This document shows, piece by piece, positions 25,601-37,600 of a stretch of 64,000 nt of DNA (its first letter is position 1; each line of letters opens with the position of its first letter). Source of the stretch: Macrocystis pyrifera (taxonomy: Eukaryota; Sar; Phaeophyceae; Laminariales; Laminariaceae). Both the position numbers and the translations under genes were made by a program. The notes beneath the pieces were generated by a model. The model was not told where the DNA came from. It made no database searches and saw nothing but the letters and a program-made list of their open reading frames with translations. The stretch is from NCBI GenBank assembly GCA_031763025.1, contig JASSKH010000022.1, forward strand, positions 158,628 to 222,627. Reading direction: 5' to 3'.

Positions 25601-28600
25601 AAAAAAATGACGCGAAAAGCGTGGGTCGAAGAGGAGAGAAAAGCGTCGAAAGTCGAGCGCAACACGAGACAACGGCGGTGAAACTGGTGCATGATGGATG
25701 ATGGTGGCTTGCTACCAAAATGTGTTCAGGAGACAGCACTTTCACCCCTTGAAAGACGGCGAATTTGCCTCGACATGCCTTGACTGACTGACACCAAAAT
25801 ACTAGTTTTTAGTGTGGAACACTCGGACCTACAATACATCCTTCGGACAGCGTATGTTTGTCTCGCTCGACATGTCTGGTAACATGTCCGCTTATTTTGG
25901 GCTTATGACCCTATAGCATGCAATTCAAAGCGAGTAGACGAAGGAAGAAAAGGCTGAAGTCTCCTCGGGATAAACTATTAAGGAACGAATCGCATGAATA
26001 GTGGGGAGGGGGGAGGAGAGCTTGCAACGTGACCCAGTATCTGAGTTACGACTATTCATATTAATAGGGGGGAGGGAGATATCAACAGCGAATGTATTAA
26101 AAGGGAAGGAAAAAAAGAAAAGAAAACATTATTGTTCATACTGTCATAACGGCAAAAAGGATGATGTTGCGGGGTGAGGTCCATCAACATGCACTACGGC
26201 CATGACTGAGAGAGTACGTACAAACATCGAATAGGACTGGGACCTCGTCCAAAAGGTACTTTCAGTATTATGAGGGAGCTGCCAGGGTTGCCAGTATGTT
26301 GACTAGTTACGTACCGCTCATACATCCTGTTCTTCCACAGCAGTGTTCTCCGCGCGTGCCTGTTCACCGCCAACTCTGGGTGCATCTCGTAGGATATGGG
26401 CTTTGACTAAAGCCGTGGGTTTTCAATCATTTCGTGGAATAATGAGAACACGAAGAGAGTGGACAAATAGACTCACGGTTCTCGCGTAAGGCGAGGCTCA
26501 TAACCTGTCGGTATATTGTAGATACGTGCCTTATCTGGGTGTATGTGCGGATGATATCACAGCTGCAGTCCAACAGAGGGGAACCAAATGCTCGTTTAAG
26601 CAAAACGTCTTGGACGTCTTTCATTTAACTAAACTTCAAAATTAATTAACTTGATGATATACCATTAATATTAATACCTGCCGCCACTCGTTCCTTGTCA
26701 AGGTCAAGGTCAGCAGAGTCACTAGGTAGAGCTACACATCCAGACTAAAAAAAAGGTAGACGAACCACGTCGCAATCTCAGGGTAGACGGACGAAGAACC
26801 GAGGTCAACGTGCGACCAAGACTTTGCTCGTAGCACGTACTGGATATATCGTACGTCACACAAAACGTGCGGCGCAATCTGATCCAAATGAGGTGCGACC
26901 CGAACCATTGAGCTTCAACACACGTGACGAATCTGCTAAAGAGTGTTATAGTTAAACATAACGCCTCATAACATAGTGGAAACCCATCAGTTTGCGCCGC
27001 GCCAGAAGCGGCACGCACGGAAGAATGGACGAAGCCGCCTCAACCATCGAGGGTGTGAACTCTGTGGACCCCTCCTGCACTACAGTGGTAGCAAGACGCT
27101 TTGTCCGCCTTTCCCCTTATTTCCTTGGCCAATCTACCACTCAATCGCCTTTCAAAACATGGTGTAATTTTCGACGTATTCTTCAGCTGCATACTTGAAG
27201 TGAAGCTAAATCGCGCAAAAACAAAACTTGCCTCCGGCGGGGCGACTCCCGCGAGCCCCCCTCACCAGCCGGGGGTCGCGGAGTGTAATGGCATCGGGCG
27301 CAGCCAAAACATACTGCTGTGGTGGCTGGAACTACCAGGGCCAAGCCCTGAAAAACGATGAAGAGAATGTGGCAGATACACCATGCAACAACATGCACGT
27401 ATATTTCTTGCGGATCAGATAGTTCCTTGTATGGTCGAATAATTGGAATTGCTTGAACCGTTGATTTCGGGTCACGTACATGAATTGGACTTTGTCAGGG
27501 CAACCGCTGTGTGGGAGACCGCCCACTAATTAGAATTGTCCCGACAATTGGCTTCGGAAGCGATCTACCAGTTGGAATTGTCCGGACGATCGAGTTGTTC
27601 AGGCCTCTGTTTTTTGACAGCTGACAGCCACTTGTAGAACTACAGTTGATTTGGTCAGTACAAGACGATGCCACGCTACAGCAGTAGTACTGCCTCTACA
27701 ACAGGTTCGAGAAGTTCTCTGTATACCCAATCATTTGCAAGGTGTTCTGTTGTGCCTTAAACAAATCAACGCGGAGTCACACTGAAGTACAGGGCCAGCC
27801 AGGACGTTTCTCGAGCAATGTATTTCTTGGGCGGTATCTGAAATGAATTGTGCGGACTATTCCAATTGCTTTCCAAATGCCGAAGTCCGTTTGGACGATT
27901 CCATTTAATTGACAGCACCTGAAATCAATTGTTTGGACAAATTCCATTAATAGGCGGGGCGCCCGAAATCAATTTGTCTGGACAATTTCAATTGATGGAC
28001 CAGCACCCGAAATCAATTTGCTGGATATTTCCAATTTATTGACAGTCGTCCCCGAAATCAACTGTTTAGACATTTCCAATTCATAGACAACACTCGGAAC
28101 CTATTGCTCACACAATTTTAATTAATAGATGGCCTTCGAATTCCATTGTCTGGACAATTCCAACTCGTAGACAATCACCGAAAACAATTGTTTGGACGAT
28201 TTCAATTGGTGGACAATCGCCGAAATTAATTTTCAATTTATACGCAATCGTCGAAATCAATTGTAGACAATTCCAATTAATAGACAGTCGCAAAACTATA
28301 ATAGTTGTCAAGACAATTCCAATCAACACGCAATCTCCTAGATCAATGGTAGACACAAGACACTATAGACTATTAATAGTGACATATAAATTGTCCAAGG
28401 TGTGATTTTTTAGAATGTGGAATCTCTTTGTCGTAGTCTTGTGACCACACGCACAGAGCTTGTTGTTCTCTAGGACTGAAGAATCGGCGCGGACACTGTG
28501 CTGGATGTCGATGGGTAGGAAGAACGGTTTGACGTAGAGAACACACACAAACAGCAAGTTTCAAACGCGGATGGGTGGGTATCCCTGTCTCATTGCGAAA

Positions 28601-31600
28601 AAACCGACCTTCCAGATAAGTATTTTCCAAGGTATTTTCGCTGATAGCTTCATCAATTGTTGGAGCCGCGGTAAATCCGTCAGGTATTGAAAACTTCTCC
28701 AGAAGTGCCCGAATAAAATGATGCGGTTCTAAAGAGGCATGGGTTTTGTCACCAAACTGTAAGGCATTATTTCCCGACACAGATTATTTCCGGCTTCGGC
28801 CTACGCGGTTGGTCCGCCAGCTCATCGTTGTGCTTGGAAATACTCCGCTTGCTGTTCGGGCGGCACCACTTAATGAGGTTAGGAAAAAAAAACATCCATG
28901 GCCGGAACTTGGAAACCCCAAGGATGGTGGCGATCCGAATTGTAGTGTGATGATTGTACCACTCGTTCCAAAGCGGAATAATCGCCGAGAGAGAGAGAAA
29001 AACGAAAGACGAACATCAAAAAAGAAAAAAAAAAAAAAGAAGAAGAACCACATCTCGGTGCGCACCCATGGGGAGGAGACGCGACAGACCACATACAACA
29101 AACGAAAAAGAAACACTGATACAGCAGTACAGTCACAATAAGGAAAAAAACCTCGCACAGAATCAGCAATAATGCCTCTTTACAAACGCTGTAAAATAAC
29201 GAAAATAAATGCACTGCTGCTTCATCGACCCTTTTAGGACTGCAGTCACCGTTTTGGAGACGAACTATTACGGGGGACCACAGTAAATAAATAGGACCTG
29301 CGGTACACACACAAAAACCTATATATTTCCCTATTTTAGAAAACAATAGTCGGTCCTATTTACTATGGTCCCCGTAATAGTCAAATTCTAAGTAGTTTGT
29401 CTCCAAAACGGGACTACGGTCCTAAAATGGTTGATGGGTATATTCATGTATGTAGTGGAGGGGGGGGTAGGGGGGGGGGGGAGAGAGAGCTTGCTCTGTT
29501 GTTTTTCTCACAGCCACCTGTTTTTTAGTTTCTTGCTCATCCACTCGTATTGTGTTCTTCGCCCTTCTTCTCCTCCTCCTCCCTCCCTGCTCGTGACTCA
29601 GACGAGGGGTCGCAAAGCAGGATCTTCTCCCTCTTTCTCCCCACTGCGAAACGTGAATGAATCTGTTCATACAATATTTTGTATGTTTTGCACATACATG
29701 CATACGTGTATGTTTCCCGCGCGTGAGCTGTAAGAGCAAAATTATCAGCTACCACCAGGTATTATATGTCACATGTGTACTGACTGCCTGGGTGAGCTAC
29801 TATTCTGTCCCTAAATATGAAGATATTTTTATTTGATATTAGTATAAAAATGGTCTCTATATTTCGGGACAGAGTGGTAAGGGAAAAAAAGAAGTTAAAA
29901 AAGTGATATTTTAGGTTCCATACAGGAGTGATCAAGTCCACATTTCTCCGGTAGACTGAAATCAAGTATTTGTTTTGTTGACCTCTGCTATGCGATGTCC
30001 GACCATTCTTTTTGTCAAATGCAGTTGTACCCGGATGAGGTTTTTCTTGGATTTTACCAGGTATATCGTAGCACACACTAACCCCGAGCTCATGCGTTGC
30101 GCACACCGAAGTTAAGCACTACAGGTACTTGTTTTGATCTATTGTTGCATTGCGATGGAGGCAACAGCAAACAGCAGTTGTGCTTCTGTTGCAGTGTAGA
30201 GTTGCACTTGTGGCCAACGAGTACTCGCGAAATATGGTACTCGCGAGTTTTTCGATCTGTTTTATGCGAGTTCCCGGGTACCCATCAAAGAGAGCGAGTT
30301 CACGGGTACTCGTGACCTTGTTCGAGCTTTTCTGGGTCCCTAGATAAGTTGCAATAAATGGGGGGGTTGGAAACGCGACGGGTACGAGTACAGCGCTCCA
30401 CAGGACAACTGTTAGGAAAATTTCCGTGCTCCATCAACAGACCACCAAGGACACACCACAGCTACTATTAATATTACGTACTGGTAGCACAACTCCGTTC
30501 CTGTCCTGTTCTGTACACCAGGTATAAAGTACAAGGCGCTACGCTCGCTTCAGGAGTGAAATAGAACAAAAGGGTGAAGCAGACAGGATGGGTGCTCATG
30601 GCGTGACACAATGGGCGACTTGCAAATGCCAAGAGCTTACTTAGGTGCGCAGGAAAAAAACCACGCCTGATTTGTGACGCGGTTAAATGGGCGACTTGCA
30701 ACTGCCAAGACCAAAAAGGCGCAAGAACAAAGCGCGCCGGGCTCCACACGTCTCACCTTGAATTCATTCAGTATGGGAGGTGCTGTCTCCCTCAGTTTTG
30801 ACTGCTTTTCCATTCTGACTCTAGTTCTGAAGGCGCAGTTCTTGACTTTTTTTCGACTATTTGAAAAACGTACCTTGGAATTAGTGTCAGATTTTTTATC
30901 TCTTGGTTTCAGTATCAGATGAGTTGAGCTGGGTGTGGTTTTCGGGGGAAAAAAAAACGAAAAAAAAGGAACAGAGCAAAGCTTTTTATCGTCAATTCGG
31001 TGTCGAGGGGGCTATTATCTCGCTCAGTATTGACTGATTTTCGATTCTGACTCGAGTTCTGAAGACCCATTTATTGACTTTTATGCATCTCTTTGCAACA
31101 AATATCTCGAAAGTAGTTGTCACGTGAGCTGACCTGGGAGTTATTTTCGCAAAAACGACAAAAAAAAAGGAAACAAAACAAGTAAAACAAAGAAAGGTAG
31201 GAATGTTCCTCAAGTAATCGAGGAAGAACGCCCGGAAGGTTCTCCGAGAGGTGGAGTTAGGCAGGCGTGTTCCGGGTGGGAGCTCTGAGAGCGCAGCGAG
31301 GCTTTTTGGTTAATGGTGGTGTTATGATACTGCCTTGTATGAGGTTGGAAGCCCGGCAATTACTTGGGTTCAGGCACTGGGAACGTATTTGTAGTACTTG
31401 GGAAGGCGTATCTTAGATGGAAAACCAGAACCCCAGAGACGCACGAGCTTGGTCTCAGTCTCCGCGTGCACGAATGTAATAAAACTGCTCTTCTTCTATA
31501 GCTAAACAAGCAACACACGCAAAGTACCAACGAGTACCGATTTAAAAGGCAGACCTGTCCAGGGATACAAAAGTGTCCCGCAACCTTGATCTTAACAGTG

Positions 31601-34600
31601 GCCAGGACAAATTACGTGTCGAGGTGAATGGAATAAAACTTACCACTCTGACCCGAAAGATAGGGACCGTTAGCATATAATTGTTCAATCAAAATTGTCC
31701 TTATATTTTTGAATCAGAGTGGTACCTGGTATATATGTTCGTGGGTGCAAATGTTATAAGGATTATCCTGGGCTGGGTAATTGATCGGTCTTCTGCCCCC
31801 ATTGTAAATAGTATTACCCCACACAAAGCAGGCGGATCATCAGCCATAAAATCGATAACGAGACGGAGAGCGAACTCTATTCGCGTGATGCGCGCCATGC
31901 CGTTTGGCCGAGTCACTTTCCCAGGCATTTCAAGCCAGCCGTGATTCGAGTGGAATCATACCTACAACATCATTTGATAGCTTTGAGCAATGACAGCATA
32001 TATATATACATACATAAAAAATATGCAGATTTTAGGCAAAAAAGTAAAACATTTGGGAAATCCTGTGAGAAAAACCCGGAAAAGCAAGACAAACTTAAAA
32101 CACGACCACTCGTACTGCTTACTGGCTGTGTTGTAACTTTGCTGCCTCACGACTATCCAGACCACGACGTGCTACATTTTGATGCGAGTGAGGTACGTGG
32201 CACTTTTCACTCCACGAAAAAAAGAACCGTACGCACTGTAGTACTCGTACGTAACACATGCATGGCACGTGCCAGAGAAACGTCAGAAAGGGCGGATGGA
32301 AGGAACCTCCTGCCAAAAAAGAACTTTTGCGAAAACGATCCACGAAAATCAGGCTAAAATCAAGCATGCTTAAAAAACAGCTATTAAAAAAAAGTACTAC
32401 CTCGGGGGACCATAGTAAACAGGACCAAATATTGTTAGTAAAATTAGGTAAATATATAGGTTTTTGTGTGTACCGTAGGTCCTATTTACTATGCCCCCCC
32501 CGGAATACTGTAGTGTACCAGGAAATACTGTACGTACGCACAGGAGAAACGCGAAAAGCGAAACGCGAAAAGCGTGGCACCTCCTACCGGGAGGGCGTCC
32601 CTAAAACCATAGATCTACGTTTGGCATAAATCAGGCAAAAATCAAGCATATGCCCGAAATACAACGTATATTTATGGCTTTAAGCCAAAATCAGGTATAC
32701 CTGGCCACTTTTCGACATGCTAAAAACAAGTACCAGGTACAAAACACACCCCAGGAGCCCTGCCATTGGCCAGGCCGACATCGTAACTGATTTTGGCTCG
32801 AAAAGGCCAAAGGTATACCTCACTTTTTCTACTCTAGCTTTCAACTGATTTCGGCCAACTTTGAGCCAATCAGAGAGAGGCCATACATACGTACACTGTT
32901 TTTTTTTCTCTCCGTATGCGTATGCCCTCCCTCGGTTGAAATTCCTCTGTATTAACGTATAAACTCTGTACTCGTACGCCGTACGTAAAAGTACGATTTT
33001 TTTTTATATTTGCATACATGCGTACGCTGGTTTCACTTTTCGTTCTTTGGGGTGTGCGGTGTGCTTCAGTTAGGTGTTGCATGTACTCTGTTGTGATACA
33101 TACCAGGTACAGCATACAACACCATGGTCACACCGCATTTCGTCTGGACCACCCCGCATCGAGGTGGTCTCAGGTTTGGTACGGCAGATAATTTCGTGCC
33201 GAGCAGGTGGTTTCGCGAGGACGGTCTAGAAGCTCTTTAAAGCTGTCAACGGGGGGGGGGGGGGGGGGGGGGGGCGCCAGAGTAAATAGTCTTGGCGCTC
33301 CCGCCGTGGCGAAACAAGCGCAGCATATTAATAGTGACTCTTTGCAGGTCCAAGTGGAGCCCGTGGTACCTATGATACACCCCAAAGAAAAAACAAAACA
33401 ATTCAGATTTTGGACGCAATGTGGATTACTGCTCTATTTTTTACGCGCATTCTTTTTTTACCGGAATTCCATGGACATAACACCGCGTGGAGCGCGTTTT
33501 TTTTTTACTTTTTTTTAGTATGTACCTGATTTTGGCATTTTCCCTTTACTTATTCCAGGGTCGGTCTTAACGAGGAGTGTTTTCCAGGTTTTTTTCAGTG
33601 TTTTCCCGAAATTTCGAACCGAAAAATACCGAAATTTCGGGGGAAAACACCGAAAAAAAAAACTGAAAAACACTCCTCGTTAAGATCGACCCTCATTCAT
33701 TTTCATCATAACTTCTACTTTCCAGCCTAACTCGTAGAAGGTTTGACCCTCAGCGATCTTCTGGACAAGCCGTGGTCACAGGTGTCGTCCCTTCCCCCCG
33801 GTACGTGCCTTCATTTTTTAGTCGCGCATAGGGTTCAGCATTCCCACTGCTCGTCGATTTTTACCGAATGTAGCTATTAATAACTCACGCTCTCGCGCTT
33901 TACGCTATTCATTTTTTTGAGCAATATAAAAGCTTCACTCGGTGAGGCTCGAACCCACGATATTGATCTTGATAGGCACCCGGACCACCTACCAAGCCGC
34001 CGGGGACGTATGTCTGCATAAATACGTACACATACCACGTCCAAGTATAGAGCGTACGTGTGAGTACAGAGTTCATGCACAAGAATACGCAAGAATTATG
34101 CAACCGAGGGACCGCAGACGCATACCGAGGAAAAACAGTCAGTGTACCAGTACGTATGGCCTTTCTGATTGGTTCAAAATTGGCCAAAATCAGTTGAAAG
34201 TTAGACAGAGAAGACAAAATCATGCACATACCATAGCCAATTCGAGCCAAAATCAGTCACGATGTCAGTCTGGCCAATAGCAGGGCTCCTGGCGTGTAAT
34301 TCGTACTTGCTTCAAGTATGTGACTGGTTTTGGCCAAAAAGTGGCCAGATATCGTAACTGATAGAAAAATATATACCTGGCATATATCAGCCGTGAGATC
34401 GAGAATTTTCATCGAAACTAATCTTTGTACGCTGCTGCTGCTGTGTGTGATGCTTCGATCACGCGTACCACATGTACTATGTACCACTTGTACCACGCAC
34501 ATGGCAGAGCAAGCCAACCAGGGTGAAAGAAACCTCTCTACTGTCTACGCTACATAAAATCCCTGAAGGGAAACAACAAGCACGCACATCTGACACCGTA

Positions 34601-37600
34601 CGTACAGCAAACAGTATACGTACGCACCTGAGAAATATAACGGTTGGGTCCACGGTTGGGTCCTCCTTCTGGCTGCTGCCTTCTGGGGGGAAATTTCGGA
34701 AAACGACCGACATATTTATGTTCAAGGCAAAAAACAAGTATTATTCCGGAAAGACCTGTGATACTTAATACAACCTCCTTCCCGGGGCGACGTTCCGAAA
34801 AACATCTACGAGGCTACTCGTAAAATTAGTTTAAACTTGGTATGCAAGTATTCAAAGGAGGAGCCTGCGCCGCCGCGCCGCCGCTGCTGTTGCTGCCGCC
34901 GCTGTTGCTGCTGCTGGTATCCTGTCGAGCGCCCGCTACTGCTTGCGGCAGGTTCGAATTTGGGGCTGCGCAGATAGACTTTGGGGAGGCCTTCGCCCTC
35001 CGTCGGGGTGGACCCATGATCATGGCTGCTATTGCTGCTGGGTAGGCGAAAATAGATGCTAGTCGACGAGGGCAGAAAGTTGCTGAACCGTTCTCCTCAA
35101 GATAAAAATGATCGCACGAACCCAATTAATAGTGGGGAGGGGGGAGAAGAGCCTGATATGTGACCCCGGATCTGGGATACGATTAGGAGGGATAGGGAAT
35201 GAGAAGGGCTAAGATAATAAATAGGAAGAGAGGAGAAAAAAAAAACTGGGCAGGGGGCGTGGCGCAGGGGACGAGAAGTTCCCATCCCCGGGGTTTCCAG
35301 GGGTGAAACAACGAGTACCCGAGTACTCGCTACTCGCGAGTTCGCGGGTACTCGGGTCCTAAATACTCGCGAGTTTGAAAGTACTACGAGTACTCGTACC
35401 CGTGACGTGTATTGACGAGAATTTGTATTCGCGAGTACCCGGGTTTGTCGAAAAGGGTATATAACCCTGGTACTTTGTACAACTGGATGGCAGTGCCATG
35501 CTTTTTCTGTATTTCCGCCTCGCGTATCGCTTATCTTAGGCTGACTCTTATGAAACCAGAAACCAGAAAACAAAACAGGAATTTCCCTTCATCGCGTAGA
35601 AACCCCAGGGTAGTGCCGTCGGTAGACACGAGCCATTTCCGATCACTGCCCAAACATGAAAACCTGTGCTTTCAACACACAGCACCCGCCGCCGCCAATT
35701 TCTCGCCTCACAGGGCACGAGATGACGTCAAACCTTCGAAGCCGTATGCCCCACTGCTTTGAGAGTGCTCGCCACCAAGTTCAAGGGTCGTTAAAGCTGT
35801 GTGGCAGGAGTTCTCGCTCAAGACATCGAAACCTGATCCATTTCTCGCCGGTTTTGTTTCCGGACGGAAATGGGACCTAGTTTCGTCTACAAAAACGGGC
35901 CAGAAACGGGCCAGGCTCTCACGTCTCGAGCGAGAACTCCGGCCACACAGCATCAAAGACCCTTGCTAGCGAGCACTCTCACAGCAGTGGAGCACATAGC
36001 TGTTATGGTATCCCCTCTACCCTGTTGCGGCATTATGGTTTGTAGCAATCGTCCCCTCATCATACATGGCAGGCGTTGTCGCCTGCTTTTCTGATGAGCG
36101 CCTCGCCCCTTCGTTCAGAAGACATCTAGCGAGGTAAACAGCAACTAAATTACAATACAAGAGCCTATACCATCCTCAAGCACCTCGTGTGAGTGACCAG
36201 AGCAGAGCCACAAAGGCATCAACCTGCTAGCAGTAGTCGGTCCCTAGGTCCATACTGCCGTACACGTTACATAGCCTCGAAGGTTTGGCGTCATTTCGTG
36301 CCCTGTGAGGCGAGGGATCATCGGCGGCGGTAGGTGTTGTGTGTTGAAAGCGCAGCTTTTACCTGCTGCGGCATACTCAAAATAATATCTCCCGTCGGCT
36401 GTGTGGGTTTCAACACCATAAGGGGAAAAGCTGTTCTGTTTTCCGGTTTCTGGTCCCATAAGGGCCCATCTTATCGAGGACTTTTGGTTCTTCCTATTTG
36501 ATTTGTTTTTTTTTTTTCCTAATTTAATTTGCATCTGATTGGCCAAAGAGTGAATGACCAGGCAGGATTCGAAGGGTAAAAAAATCAGAAAAAACAATTT
36601 GAGTGAAAAGTCTGTTGGGACTTTTTCGTGTGATTTTCTTTATTTCAATTTCGAATTTGGGAGTTGATCAGCCTTGATGTAGCATGATCATGGTGGGTCA
36701 ACACCCCCGGTGGAGTCTGCGGTGATTCTTGGTAGCTTCGGTGACCACCGTCGAGGCGATAAAACGCGAACCTCAACGACTGGCGACCGGAGCAATAGCC
36801 GCGCCCACGGCCACAGACCATATAACATCGTACCCCGGCGGTGGCGCCTCAAAAGAAATCATTGCGGCCGCAAGCCCAATTTTTCGGCCTGCTCGATCGG
36901 CCAGCCATCACGAAAACCGAGCAAACGAGCAAAAAAAACAGAGGATACGCTCGAGACCTCGATAGCTGCACCACCGTTGCTGTTCCGCACGTGGCGCTTG
37001 AGGGCTCCCTCCGCCCACCCAAGACACCCTGAGAGTAATAGCTTCCTATCCTGCGCCACCAAAAAGAAAAAAATGCTGGTGCGCCGCGCACGCGACAACG
37101 CAAACCTTCGCTCTCGTCTACACTCGTCGCTGTTTGTCGGCTGGGCGTTGTGTGACGCGCTGCGTTATTCCAGGTTGTTTCGATTTCCTTTTGTTTGACA
37201 ATGAATGTGCCGTTTCCCGATAGGATACAAACACGTTTTTTTTTCGAAATCAAATTAAAATTTATTGGAATTGAAATTTTATTTCCAAATAACGAAATTT
37301 AGTGTTCCCCGTTAAGATGGGCTCTTATTATTATTGTTATTATTTTTTATTTTTATTATTAATATTACTATTATTATTGAAATAATAATATATAAATGTA
37401 CATATTTTTTTCCATCATGACTCTTACTTTTTTACTCGTAGATTTTACCCTCAGCAATCTTCTGGACAAGGCGACAAGGCGTTGCCACAGATGTCGTCCC
37501 TTTCCCTCCCCCGTACGTGCCTTCATTTTTATCGCGCACCTACAGGGTTCAGCATTCCCACTGTGCTCCTCGCTTTTTAAGGAATAGTGCTATCCCACGC

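Noticed and set aside
26302..26390. Exon-like minus-strand segment ([20 protein letters not shown] before a GTACGT donor) within intron 2
   Set aside because: Its end phase (2) does not allow a cassette between exons 2 and 3, which already join in frame with correct S1-S2 spacing.
30080..30125. Short 5S-rRNA-like words (CACACCGAAGTTAAGCACTA)
   Set aside because: Only about a dozen bases match the 5S core; length and internal promoter boxes are missing.
34842..35125. Overlapping open frames on both strands (Ser/Gly/Ala-rich minus, Leu-rich plus)
   Set aside because: They follow a CTG/CAG-rich patch; no splice logic or domain, and no gap in the channel model needs them.
36710..37198. Arg-rich plus-strand frame of 162 residues
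   Set aside because: No motif, poor coding character, and competing open frames on both strands.
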